A DNA stretch of 64,000 nucleotides. It comes from an uncultured Marinifilum sp. (GTDB taxonomy: Bacteria; Bacteroidota; Bacteroidia; Bacteroidales; Marinifilaceae). The DNA lies in the NCBI RefSeq assembly GCF_963677195.1, contig NZ_OY781918.1, positions 4,700,923 through 4,764,922 on the forward strand, written 5' to 3'. How positions within the stretch are numbered: the first letter of the stretch is position 1; each line of letters begins with the position of its first letter. The position numbers and the translations under genes are program-made. This document shows positions 44,720-54,517 of the stretch, piece after piece. The notes below the pieces were generated by a model, which ran no database searches, had not been told where the DNA came from, and saw only the letters and a list, made by a program, of their open reading frames with translations.

Positions 44720-47170
44720 ATGCAAAAACTAAAAACCTCCATTCTATTATTAACAATTGTTGTTTTGGCTGCTTGCCAGGAAAATCAACCTACCAATTCC
44801 AAAAACCTTTTCGATTTTGGATGGAAATTTACAAAAGGAGAAATAGAAGATGCTGAAAAACCAAATTTTATTGATCAAGATTGGCAAGATGTAGATCTTC
44901 CACATGATTGGAGTATAGAAGGTGAGTTTAGTAAAGAGAATGCCTCTTTCTCTCGTGGTGCCTGGCTACCTGCAGGAAAATGTGCCTATCGCAAAACTTT
45001 CAAGCTTGAGAAAAATCATAAAAATAAAAAGTTTGTAATTTACTTTGAAGGAGCTTATCGAAATTCTGAAGTTTGGATAAACGGGTATTTTCTTGGCAAA
45101 AGGCCGCTTGGATACGCTTCCTTCCATTATGACATGACTCCGCATTTAAAATTCGGTGATAGTAATACTTTAACTGTAAAATTAGACAATTCGGCTCAGC
45201 CTGGTTCACGTTGGTATACTGGAACTGGAATTTACCGCCATGTTCATTTAATTACAACAGATAAACTGTATGTTCCTGTTTGGGGAAATTATATTGTAGC
45301 CAATAATTGTTCTGAAAAGGAAGCTACCATTAAAATTGAAACGAAGATTAAGAATGATTTCGAAACGGAAAAAAATATTACTGTTCGACAAACTGCTTTT
45401 GACACAAAGGGCAATGAAGTAAAAAGTATAGAAACGAAAGAAAGTATAGCTGCTGGCGAAAGTATAATCAGTAAATCTGATTTGCTTGTAAAAAACCCTT
45501 TACTATGGAATCCTGCAACACCTAACTTATACAATATTAAAACAGAAATACTTGTTGATGAGCATGTAATTTATGCAGAAAATAATAAAACCGGAATTCG
45601 CAAAATAGAATTTGATAGTAATAACGGATTCTTTTTAAATGGTAAAAACATTAAATTAAAGGGAGTTTGTTTACACCATGACGGAGGACCACTTGGAGCT
45701 GCTGTTTATGCGCGAACTATTGAACGACAACTGGAAATTCTTCGCGAAATGGGATGTAATGCCGTTCGCACTGCTCACAATCCCTTCTCTGAGGAATTTA
45801 TGAATATCTGCGACAGCATGGGCTTTTTTGTCATGAACGAAATGTTCGACGAGTGGGAAAAACCTAAGGCACCATCAACAACACAAAATGGAAAAAAAAT
45901 TAGAATTCCTGTTCAATACTATGCCGATCAATTTAAAAAATGGGCAGATAAAGATCTAACAGATTTTGTATTGCGCGATCGAAATCATCCATCGGTAATT
46001 ATGTGGAGTATTGGCAACGAAATCGATCAAATGAAAGACCCTGAAGGTGCTCCCATTGCAAAAAGACTTGCAAGCATTGTTCATCATTTAGATTATCGCC
46101 CAGTAACAAATGGTGTTCACGGATACGGTTGGGGCAGATGGCCAAATGAAGAAGCGGCTTCGTACAGCGATATTAAAGGGTACAATTATATAACAAGCGA
46201 AGGTTTTGATAAGGAACGAAAACTATTCCCAAAAGCCTTAGGAATAGTTACTGAACATGAATCAGCACAATCGTTTTATCCCCGAGGCACATATCTGTAT
46301 GGAGATAATAAAAAAGAATGGTGGGATAAATTAAACTATAAATACAAAGAAGCCTATGAGTGGGTAGAAAAAAGAGATATCAGGGGTGAAAGTGGTATAA
46401 ATGCCTGGAAATGGGTTAAAAAACGCCCCTATGTAATGGGAATGTTTATATGGACAGGCTTTGATTATTTAGGAGAAGTAATTCCTTTTGGCTGGCCAGC
46501 ACGTTCATCTAGTTTTGCACCAATCGATCTTTGTGGTTTTCCTAAAGATGGATTCTATTTTTACCAATCGCAGTGGAGTAATAAACCAATGGTTCACTTA
46601 TTTCCTCATTGGAATTTAGAAGGCCAAAAAGGTAAAAAAGTTACTGTATATGCATTCACAAACGGCGAAGAAGTTGAGTTATTTCAGGATGGAAAATCCT
46701 TAGGTAAACAAAAAAATGATACAAAAGATGTAGAATATCAATCGTGGGAAGTTACCTACCAACCAGGAGAACTAAAAGCCATTGCCTACTCGAAAGGGGA
46801 AGTAATTGCCGAAAAAACAGTTAGAACTGCAGGTGCTCCCGCTAAAATTATTCTGTTTACCAGAAAAAAAGAATTAAGTGCTAACAGTCAGGATTTAATT
46901 TATGTAGAATGTACCATTGTTGATAAAAATGGAAATGTAGTTCCAAACGCAAATAATAAAATTGAATTTTCGATTGATGGACCAGCAACAATTGCTGGAG
47001 TTGGAAATGGCAACAATATGAGTCATGAAGCTTTTAAATCGAATTACAGAAAAGCTTTTAATGGAAAGTGTTTGGCAATTATTAAATCGACAAAAAAAAT
47101 AGGAAAAATTATATTTTCTGCAAAATCGAAAAATTTAAAAACTTCGCAGATAACTTTATCATCAAAATAG
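44720..47170 (+). CDS. GH2 beta-galactosidase-like lipoprotein
   Basis: An 816-residue lipoprotein (lipobox Cys19). It shares domain order with the GH2 at 33155: jelly roll (25-185), Ig-like (190-290), TIM barrel (300-600), DUF4982-like domain, then an Ig-like tail. Acid/base Glu434 is in MWSIGNEID and nucleophile Glu512 is in GIVTEHESAQ; CLHHDGG and RTAHNPFS are present. It should release beta-D-galactose-type units from galactan oligosaccharides. Conserved starts such as WKF and LPHDWSIEGEF match its sister gene, so the two are paralogues that may differ in leaving-group preference. No C-tract promoter is visible in the 128 bases upstream. Confidence 0.9.
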   Translation: MQKLKTSILLLTIVVLAACQENQPTNSKNLFDFGWKFTKGEIEDAEKPNFIDQDWQDVDLPHDWSIEGEFSKENASFSRGAWLPAGKCAYRKTFKLEKNHKNKKFVIYFEGAYRNSEVWINGYFLGKRPLGYASFHYDMTPHLKFGDSNTLTVKLDNSAQPGSRWYTGTGIYRHVHLITTDKLYVPVWGNYIVANNCSEKEATIKIETKIKNDFETEKNITVRQTAFDTKGNEVKSIETKESIAAGESIISKSDLLVKNPLLWNPATPNLYNIKTEILVDEHVIYAENNKTGIRKIEFDSNNGFFLNGKNIKLKGVCLHHDGGPLGAAVYARTIERQLEILREMGCNAVRTAHNPFSEEFMNICDSMGFFVMNEMFDEWEKPKAPSTTQNGKKIRIPVQYYADQFKKWADKDLTDFVLRDRNHPSVIMWSIGNEIDQMKDPEGAPIAKRLASIVHHLDYRPVTNGVHGYGWGRWPNEEAASYSDIKGYNYITSEGFDKERKLFPKALGIVTEHESAQSFYPRGTYLYGDNKKEWWDKLNYKYKEAYEWVEKRDIRGESGINAWKWVKKRPYVMGMFIWTGFDYLGEVIPFGWPARSSSFAPIDLCGFPKDGFYFYQSQWSNKPMVHLFPHWNLEGQKGKKVTVYAFTNGEEVELFQDGKSLGKQKNDTKDVEYQSWEVTYQPGELKAIAYSKGEVIAEKTVRTAGAPAKIILFTRKKELSANSQDLIYVECTIVDKNGNVVPNANNKIEFSIDGPATIAGVGNGNNMSHEAFKSNYRKAFNGKCLAIIKSTKKIGKIIFSAKSKNLKTSQITLSSK

Positions 47171-47188
47171 ATACAATAAATTACATAA

Positions 47189-47230
47189 ACAAGCCTTATA
47201 ATCAACCGACTATAAGGCTTGTTTTTTTTA
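47189..47230 (+). terminator. Terminator after GH2 gene 44720-47170
   Basis: Arms ACAAGCCTTATA (47189-47200) and TATAAGGCTTGT (47211-47222) are perfect complements, followed by eight T. Confidence 0.93.
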
Positions 47231-48937
47231 TATAAATTAAAATCTACCTCGATAAAAATATATTTGCTCGGAAAATAAGCAAATTACAAATACCAATTTT
47301 AAAATCTTAATTTACTTGGCAATCCACTCGCTTAATTCAAATGCATTTAACCAAACGCCTTTGCTTGCTTTCGCATCCTTAAATACGATCTTTACAGGAT
47401 TAATTCCATCGGAATAAAATACTGTTTCGGCAGTAGCTGCAGGCGCAAATTGCATTTCTTTCCCCTCCGTTACATTTACTGTTGATTTCTCACCATTTAC
47501 ATCAATACTAATCTGTTTAGCATAGGGTAGCATGTGAATTTTTAAACGCTTTAATTTTGCCACATTTGTATCCATTAAATCGGTATTGGTACGAGGTGCG
47601 TGATGCCATGAAGTTAATTTATATGTTCCCTTTGGCAATTTTTCGAATTCAAGATTTATGCCTTCTTTATCAATACCTAAAACTCCTTCGCCATAAGCAA
47701 AACCATATTTTCCAATTACATTCATTTCGCCTAACCAGCGCAAAACTCCATTATCAGAATTCGCTTTAATACTTGCTTCGATTCCACCCAATATATTCAA
47801 TTTTGTTCTTGATGGTTTGTTATCTTCAGAACTCCAGGCAGTCCAGCCAAACCGAACCAATTGATCAGGTGCCCCCAAATCAACACGAAGCTTTTCAAAA
47901 TCGTAAATTGGTTTTGCATTAGCAAGAACCATATTGTTTTCTTTAGCAACAGATGTAAAACTAACACTTGCCGATTTTAAGCCTTTAGATTTTGCAGTTA
48001 GTTTAATTTCTCCGGGTATACTTTCTGCCTGAATTAAAACAGGTGCTTCGCCAGTTTCAATAAACATGGGATTGGCATTAATTCCGGCCTTATCGCCATA
48101 AATTTTAGCAGGTCCCGAAATGGAGAAACTAACCTCTCCTACCGAGTCTTTAACCAAAGTTCCATTCTTATCCAAAACCTGAGCATAGGCTACTAAAATA
48201 TCCGAACCATCGGCTTCAAATTTACGCCCAACAGTATCCAGAACAATTCTTAAACTTCTGGCTTTTTCAGGAGTACGAATGATTTCCGAAATATACTCTT
48301 TGCCATTTTTATATCCAATGGCTTTTAACTCACCAGCTTCAAATTTATTAATGGAAAACAGAAAAGGAGGATGATCCAAACCTTCATAAATTGAATCAGA
48401 AACTGGCTTCTGTTTTGCAATCGATTTGCCATTTACAAAAAGTTCTACCTCATCGGCATTACTATAAATATTCAATTCTTTTACATTGGCTTTCCAATCT
48501 TCTTCTATATGCAGATACGGTTCACTTCTCATTTCTGAGGGATACCACAGCAATCCTTTCTTTGGCTGACGAAATATGGTCATTGCTCCACTTCTAGTTC
48601 TATCTTTCATACTCTTATACTTAGCATGAGTAGGATGAAATGTGTGATAAGCATGCGCTGTCCATGAAATAATACCTGTCATTTTAGGATCTCTCTTGTG
48701 AATGGCAACTTCCTTAGGTCCCGAATGTCCTTCCATTGCCAACATTGGTTCCGAACGATCCCAAATAAATGGTCCATACAACATATTTGCATTAATATCG
48801 GTTAATCCTGAAGCTTGCCATCCGGTCCAACGAGCACCTTGCGAAGCTGTTAAACGAACAGGATCTTCCTGCTTAATTGTATAATGAATTCGTGGTACAT
48901 ATCCTCTGTGATTGATACCTGCTCCCCATATCACAAC

Positions 48938-49269
48938 AGAAGGATAATTTCGATGATTTCGCACCATTCTTCTGGCGGCTTTTTCCAAATTACTCCACCA
49001 CTTAGGATTATTTGAAATGGTAATCCAGGTTGGAGCCTCTTCATAAACTAAAATTCCTAATTCATCACAAGCATCTATTAAAGCATCATCTTGTGGATAA
49101 TGAGCTGTGCGCATAACATTAAAACCAAGCTGCTTAAACTGCAGCATATCTTTATAATGCAGCGAATTTGGCAATGCATCGCCAATGTATGCATAATGTT
49201 GATGACGATTAAAACCAATTAAGTCTATTGGCTTTTCGTTTAACATGAACCCCAATTTATTATCCAATC
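48938..49269. repeat. Tandem direct repeat, intact copy (332 bp)
   Basis: The copy begins AGAAGGATAATTTCG and ends TTATTATCCAATC. It is identical to the next 331 bases except for one extra T in CATATCTTT (near 49148). It lies inside the GH2 barrel code. Confidence 0.92.
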
Positions 49270-49600
49270 AGAAGGATAATTTCGATGATTTCGCACCATT
49301 CTTCTGGCGGCTTTTTCCAAATTACTCCACCACTTAGGATTATTTGAAATGGTAATCCAGGTTGGAGCCTCTTCATAAACTAAAATTCCTAATTCATCAC
49401 AAGCATCTATTAAAGCATCATCTTGTGGATAATGAGCTGTGCGCATAACATTAAAACCAAGCTGCTTAAACTGCAGCATACTTTATAATGCAGCGAATTT
49501 GGCAATGCATCGCCAATGTATGCATAATGTTGATGACGATTAAAACCAATTAAGTCTATTGGCTTTTCGTTTAACATGAACCCCAATTTATTATCCAATC
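49270..49600. repeat. Tandem direct repeat, copy with 1-base deletion (331 bp)
   Basis: Second copy of the 332-bp unit, reading CATACTTT (near 49478) where the other has CATATCTTT. The junction at 49269/49270 has a single shared C outside the unit, so no long microhomology explains the duplication. Deleting this copy restores the GH2 frame. Confidence 0.92.
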
Positions 49601-50594
49601 TAAAAGTTCTGATTCCCAGCTTATTTTCCAAACAATCAACACTTTTCCCATCAACCAACACTTCGGTGTTTACACGATATAAGTATGGATTTTCAACATC
49701 CCACAAATGCAAATTATCTTCAATTCCACCTATTTGATTAAATTCAACATCATCACCCGATTTAATCTCCTGCTCCGAAATAAGTTTTAGAACAACTAAA
49801 TTGTCGGCATCGATAATTCTATTAATTACCTTACATTTTTTTGTAAGCTGTGACTCGTTACGGACTACTGTTTTTACATTAATCGTAGCATTCATATTCA
49901 CAGGATCAACAGTAGGACTTGTAATACTAACTCCGGCTTTTAATGCTTCATAATTATAAGTAATGTGCACAGGATCAGTTTCAACTAAATAAACATCACG
50001 ATACAGTCCGCTAAATTTCACATAATCAAAAGGCCCTGCATCAGGAGGAATAACATCGTTTCTGCGATTATCAACCATAAGCGTAATCTGATTTTCTGCT
50101 CCTCTCTCAACAAAATCAGAAATATCGAAATGAAATGGTGTATAACCAGTTACTGCAAACTGTCCAACATGTTTTCCGTTTACCCATAAATCAGTTACCT
50201 GATGAGCTCCTTCAAACTCAAGAAATACTTTCTTATTAGGATCTTTCGTTACCAACAAACTCTTTCTATACCACCCTACATTACGTTGAAAAGTAGGTTA
50301 ATCTTTTCCATCCTTACAAAAATCTAAAGTTAAAGATGCAGGTTTTAATGTATGCGGAACACTAACAGTTTCCCATTTGGCATCCTTAACTCCAACTTTA
50401 AAATAATCGCCCTCGGAATTTCCTAAAAAGAATTTCCAGTTGGTATTGATACATTGTTTACTTCGATTAGAATTAGGATAACCTTTGGGCAATTCTTTTG
50501 CATTTATGAACAAATAATTCATTAAAATTACAAAAGTCAATAGTAGCTTTATTTTTCCCATTGTGATGTATTAATTAAAGTTTATTAACTATAA

Positions 50595-50650
50595 CAATAG
50601 TAAGAGTATTCAATCGTTATAGAGGGAAAATTATGGAGTTAAAAAGAGGG
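50595..50650 (-). promoter_or_regulatory. C-tract promoter of the broken GH2 gene
   Basis: Sense -7 box TACTATTG (50595-50602, one mismatch), CCC at 50624-50626 (21 bases upstream) and CCC at 50648-50650 (45 bases upstream). The control region is intact although the gene is broken. Confidence 0.55.
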
Positions 50651-50987
50651 ATATTTAATTTCAATACTCTCAATTACATATTATACAATGATAAAATTAA
50701 AAAATTGCAATATTTGCTTGTTTTAAATCAATAAATTTTCAGGAAAAAATTTCTTGTTATTCCAAAAGTTCGATTTTTAAATAGTATAAAGTTACACTCT
50801 TATTAATAGCTTAAAAAAACATTTTTTTAAACAAATATCGCTCAAGTCACAAATAGCACAACCACAACACAAACACCTCACTATAAATACATTAACTCAC
50901 ACCTTTACATTTCCTTTACATTAATATTAAAGTAAAAATCAATTAAATAAAGAAGGTTAAATTTTATTTTTATAAATTCTTACAATT
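50651..50987. other. AT-rich spacer between divergent promoters
   Basis: About 340 bases with no open frame of note and no clear hairpin or repeat. It lies between the control sites of the broken GH2 gene and the next sulfatase gene. Confidence 0.4.
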
Positions 50988-51046
50988 CCCCCCCTATTAG
51001 AAAAGGAAATTGTTTATGAGCCAGCATAAGCTATTTAATACATTTA
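50988..51046 (+). promoter_or_regulatory. C-tract promoter of sulfatase 51090-52748
   Basis: C7 at 50988-50994 and -7 box TACATTTA (51039-51046, one mismatch), 44 bases apart. The longest C-tract of the set. Confidence 0.6.
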
Positions 51047-51089
51047 TAATGTGATTAAGCAAATAAAAAAATAACTAATTAACTAACTA

Positions 51090-52748
51090 ATGAAAATTCT
51101 AAAAAACAGAGGAAATGTAACAAAAAGCATTTTTATTGTTATAATGCTATTTACAATTCCATTTAATTCTTTTTCGAAGAAGAAAGAAAGAAAAGTAAAA
51201 CCAAATATTATTGTGGTTTTTGCTGATGATATTAGTGCTCGAGAAATTCCAGTTTACGGATCAATTGTATGGAGTCCTCCAAAGGGTGGAAACACCTCTG
51301 ATCCAAAATACAGAGCTAAAACTCCTGTTATGGACAAAATGGCCAAAGATGGTTGCTATTTTTCTACTGTTTGGGGAGCAACCGTATGCTCTCCAAGCCG
51401 TGCAATGATGATGACCGGGCGTTATGCTCATATACATAAATGGTGGCACAATGGAGATCTTGGTAAAGGTCTTAATGAAAATGGCAAAAAAGGAGTTTGG
51501 CCTCTTTACGAAAGTTGCCCACATACAATTGGATATGTTGCAAAAAAAGGTGGATATGCCACTTATTGGGCCGGAAAAACTCAAATGAAAGGAAGTGATG
51601 TGCGATTATTTGGATTCGATGAAGGATGTATAACACCGGGAGAACAAGGCGCTAACAAAAATCCATATACCGATTTTAGAGTTACTAACAAAAAAATAAA
51701 TGGAGTAAAAGTTCTAATTAACGAAGATACAGGAAAAGAAGTAGACTACTATGCCCAATCCAGTTGGTACTGGAAACCCCATGTTCGCCTAATGAATCAT
51801 CCTAAAGCCAGTAAAAGTTTAGAATGGTGGCCCAACACAGCCGAAAGCCAAAAAGATTTTGGTTTAAACACCTATGGCCCCGACATAGAATTAGATTTTA
51901 TTTTTGATTTTATAGATCGAAAAAATAAGGAAAACCAGCCTTTCTTTATTTACCACACCACTCATCTAGGCCATGATGGATGGGATTTTTTCAATCCCGA
52001 ATCGAAAAACAAGTGGCCAGGAACACCTGTAGTTGAATGGAAAAACAACAAATATACCAGAACAACACCTAATGTAACTGGTGATAAGGGTATTTACGAT
52101 ACACATGGAACAGTAACTGAACCTGGAATTCACAACCAAATCAATTACATCGATTATCAATTATGGCAATACATAGAAAAATTGAAGGAACTAAAAATTG
52201 AAGACAATACAATTCTTGTTTTTTGTGCCGATAATGGAACCAGTAAATATGGAAAAGGGAGCCATGAATCTCAAAAAGGTGTGCATGTACCATTAATTAT
52301 TTACGCCCCAGGCTTTAACTTTACAAAACAAGGTAGACAGGATGTTTTAGTAAACCTTTCTGATATGCTACCTACCATTGCAGATATTACTGGAGTAAAA
52401 ATACCAGCCGATTATGAAATTAATGGTGTTAGCTTGTGGCCTTATCTTATTACAGGAAAAACAGAACATCGCGACTGGATTTATAGTTACAAGAAAAACA
52501 AGCAACTTATCCGAAACGAAAAACTTCTAAAAGATGGTTATGGAAAATGGTATGAGGTTAATGAGTACCCCGAAGACCTTATTAGTTTTCCTAAAATATC
52601 GAAAAAATCACCTTCTAAAGAGTGTAAAGAAGAACAAAAAAAATTACTTGAAATTCTTCCACAATTTAATTTACACGATACAGAACACGATGCTCCTAAA
52701 GGTGCCAAAAACAAAAAAGTAAAAGCCCTTAAAGAGATAAAAAAATAA
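51090..52748 (+). CDS. S1 family sulfatase (Cys-type)
   Basis: A 552-residue secreted sulfatase with a signal peptide of about 30 residues. The formylglycine motif is CSPSR near residue 106 (ATVCSPSRAMMMTGRYAH), the metal ligands are FADDISAREI near 47-56 and FCADNGTSKYGKGSH, and AGKTQMKGSD replaces the usual GKWHLG segment. That replacement and the long insert between the DD pair and the Cys set it apart from the other six sulfatases here. The C-terminus is Lys-rich (GAKNKKVKALKEIKK). Substrate is unknown beyond the locus context. It has its own C-tract promoter and is followed by a hairpin and a GH29 gene on the same strand. Confidence 0.92.
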   Translation: MKILKNRGNVTKSIFIVIMLFTIPFNSFSKKKERKVKPNIIVVFADDISAREIPVYGSIVWSPPKGGNTSDPKYRAKTPVMDKMAKDGCYFSTVWGATVCSPSRAMMMTGRYAHIHKWWHNGDLGKGLNENGKKGVWPLYESCPHTIGYVAKKGGYATYWAGKTQMKGSDVRLFGFDEGCITPGEQGANKNPYTDFRVTNKKINGVKVLINEDTGKEVDYYAQSSWYWKPHVRLMNHPKASKSLEWWPNTAESQKDFGLNTYGPDIELDFIFDFIDRKNKENQPFFIYHTTHLGHDGWDFFNPESKNKWPGTPVVEWKNNKYTRTTPNVTGDKGIYDTHGTVTEPGIHNQINYIDYQLWQYIEKLKELKIEDNTILVFCADNGTSKYGKGSHESQKGVHVPLIIYAPGFNFTKQGRQDVLVNLSDMLPTIADITGVKIPADYEINGVSLWPYLITGKTEHRDWIYSYKKNKQLIRNEKLLKDGYGKWYEVNEYPEDLISFPKISKKSPSKECKEEQKKLLEILPQFNLHDTEHDAPKGAKNKKVKALKEIKK

Positions 52749-52765
52749 TTTACAATTAATAAAAC

Positions 52766-52801
52766 AGGCAGCTGTATAAAATATAGCTGCCTATATTTAT
52801 T
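52766..52801 (+). terminator. Hairpin after sulfatase 51090-52748
   Basis: AGGCAGCT (52766-52773) pairs with AGCTGCCT (52785-52792), with extra AT pairs in the loop, followed by ATATTTATTT. Confidence 0.75.
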
Positions 52802-52871
52802 TAAAAGCACTACATCCGCCCACTCTATAAATTATAGAAAAGGTAACTCGTAAACTATCATTATCGAAATT

Positions 52872-54380
52872 ATGAAGAAAATTTCTATCCTACTCTTCTT
52901 ATTTATATTTTTTAAAATCGCTTTTGCTCAACAAAAATACACCTCGAACTGGGAAAATTTAAAAGCTCACAAAGCTGTTCCCCAATGGTTTGCCAATGCT
53001 AAATTGGGAATTTATTTTCACTGGGGAATTTATTCCGTTCCGGCAAAAGGTGGAGAGTGGTATCCCAGATGGATGTATGTTCCCGATCGGGAAAATCTTT
53101 GGGGAAGCGAAATTTATGAAGAACACAGAGCTACTTATGGTGAAGATTTTGATTATCACGATTTTATTCCTATGTGGAAAGCTCCTAATTTCGATGCAAA
53201 AAAATGGGTTGATCTGTTCGAAGATATGGGAGCCAAATTTATCGGATCTATTGCCGAACATCACGATGGTTTTTCATTGTGGAATAGCAAAGTAAACGAA
53301 TGGAATTCTGCAAATATGGGGCCTCACATTGATGTGGTAAATGCAATAGCAAAAGAAACAAAAAAACGGAATTTAAAATTCATGGCAACTTTTCATCATG
53401 GATTCCACAATATGTTTTACCCAAAACCTGAAAATTCCTTCTTGCGCCCACTTAGCAAATACAACTTGGTTTACGACAAGTGCGAAGTGCCACAGGATAA
53501 AAAATACCGTAAGCTTTATTGCAATATGAATTATGCCGAAGCTCAAGAATTATGGTTAGACAAACTAAATGAAGTAATTGAAAATCATTGTCCAGACTAT
53601 ATTTGGATGGATTTTGGACAACGATTTATTGATGAAAAGCATAGAAAACAATTTTTAGCAAATTACTTTAACAAAGCTATCGAAGAAAATAAAGAAGTTG
53701 TAGTAAACACCAAAGGAGACTTTTTCCCAACCGAATTAGCTGTTATAAATGTAGAACGAGCTACTATGGCCAATATTACTCCTGAAGTTTGGATTACTGA
53801 TTTTATTCTCGGAAGCGCCTGGTGCTACGATAAAACAAAACGTACCGCTATTAAACCCGAAAAAGCCATTCGCATGTTAGCTGATGTAGTTAGTAAAAAC
53901 GGAATTATGCTATTATCTGCTGGTCCAATGGCCGATGGAACAATACCTAAAGAACAAGTAAATGCAATGAAAGACATTGGGGCCTGGATGAAACTTTATG
54001 GAGAAGCAATTTACAACACAAGACCATTTGTTACTTTTGGAGAGGGACCCACCATCCTAAAGCGGGATCCTAAGGATTCCTGGAATGAATATGGTGCCAT
54101 AAAAAAAGGTTTGGGTAATTTACACGTCAAAGATATTCGTTACACCCAAAATGGAAATATAGTTTACGCTATTCAGTTAGGATGGCCTGGAGAAAATAGT
54201 GATCTCCTATTAACAAGCTTTGCAGACAAAGCAAAACACCTAAAAATAAAAAATGTGTCTGTACTAGGCTGCAACGAAAAAATACTTTGGGAAAGAACAA
54301 AAAACGGATTAAAAGTTAAATCACCCAAGAAAAAACCAAAACAAACAGATGCTGCACTGGTTTACAAAATTGAACTGTAA
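52872..54380 (+). CDS. GH29 alpha-L-fucosidase/alpha-L-galactosidase-like enzyme
   Basis: A 502-residue secreted enzyme, with a signal peptide ending at AFAQ. Active-site landmarks are LGIYFHWGIYSVPA (44-58), AEHHDGFSLWNSKVNEW and nucleophile Asp247 in DYIWMDFGQRF. The barrel is followed by a C-terminal beta-sandwich. Unlike the other two GH29 proteins here it lacks a lipobox, so it should be soluble in the periplasm. It keeps the GGEWYPRWMY loop near the active site where the paralogues have ETEWYAIHMY or GSAWYPCNMY, which may reflect a different L-sugar or sulfate state. It lies 124 bases after the sulfatase gene. Confidence 0.88.
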   Translation: MKKISILLFLFIFFKIAFAQQKYTSNWENLKAHKAVPQWFANAKLGIYFHWGIYSVPAKGGEWYPRWMYVPDRENLWGSEIYEEHRATYGEDFDYHDFIPMWKAPNFDAKKWVDLFEDMGAKFIGSIAEHHDGFSLWNSKVNEWNSANMGPHIDVVNAIAKETKKRNLKFMATFHHGFHNMFYPKPENSFLRPLSKYNLVYDKCEVPQDKKYRKLYCNMNYAEAQELWLDKLNEVIENHCPDYIWMDFGQRFIDEKHRKQFLANYFNKAIEENKEVVVNTKGDFFPTELAVINVERATMANITPEVWITDFILGSAWCYDKTKRTAIKPEKAIRMLADVVSKNGIMLLSAGPMADGTIPKEQVNAMKDIGAWMKLYGEAIYNTRPFVTFGEGPTILKRDPKDSWNEYGAIKKGLGNLHVKDIRYTQNGNIVYAIQLGWPGENSDLLLTSFADKAKHLKIKNVSVLGCNEKILWERTKNGLKVKSPKKKPKQTDAALVYKIEL

Positions 54381-54400
54381 AAATAAATACAAATACCATA

Positions 54401-54435
54401 AAAAGGGTTTTCATAAAATGGAAAACTCTTTTTTT
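54401..54435 (+). terminator. Terminator after GH29 gene 52872-54380
   Basis: AAAAGGGTTTTC (54401-54412) pairs with GAAAACTCTTTT (54421-54432) with one G-U, followed by T. Confidence 0.8.
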
Positions 54436-54441
54436 ATGATA

Positions 54442-54501
54442 CCCCCCTAAAATTATAAACAATTAACCCCATATCATCCTTATCCCTAAAAACTATCTTT
54501 A
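54442..54501 (+). promoter_or_regulatory. C-tract promoter of the GH43-GH3 genes
   Basis: C6 at 54442-54447 and C4 at 54467-54470 lie 46 and 23 bases before -7 box TATCTTTA (54494-54501, one mismatch). The ATG is 16 bases further. Confidence 0.62.
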
Positions 54502-54517
54502 CAAAAACACCTTTTAA

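Larger units (their letters stand above)
47312..50561 (-). pseudogene. Disrupted GH2 family gene (in-frame TAA plus tandem duplication)
   Basis: Read leftwards it begins with a signal peptide (MGKIKLLLTFVILMNYLF) and jelly-roll start (WETVSVPHTLKPA). An in-frame TAA at 50298-50300 follows DFCKDGKD; the same frame continues at once with PTFQRNVGWYRKSLLV, as a GH2 should, so CAA to TAA is likely. Further on, 332 bases are tandemly duplicated (48938-49269, 49270-49600) and the second-listed copy lacks one base. Removing that 331-base copy leaves 2919 bases, exactly 973 codons in one frame. The barrel has nucleophile-like Glu in PMLAMEGHSG, but the acid/base position reads IWGAGINHRG, with His where Glu is expected. 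Long Ig-like and unidentified C-terminal domains (about 47312-47950) are intact. Confidence 0.85.

Noticed and set aside
48938..49600. Repeat as part of a mobile element
   Set aside because: It is a simple tandem copy of coding sequence with no terminal inverted repeats, target duplication or transposase.
50298..50300. In-frame stop in the GH2 gene as a recoded amino acid
   Set aside because: The codon is TAA, not TGA, and no selenocysteine-type stem or family Cys is expected there.
52819..52850. CCC before the GH29 gene at 52872 as an eleventh C-tract promoter
   Set aside because: No acceptable -7 box lies 22 or 43-46 nt downstream.
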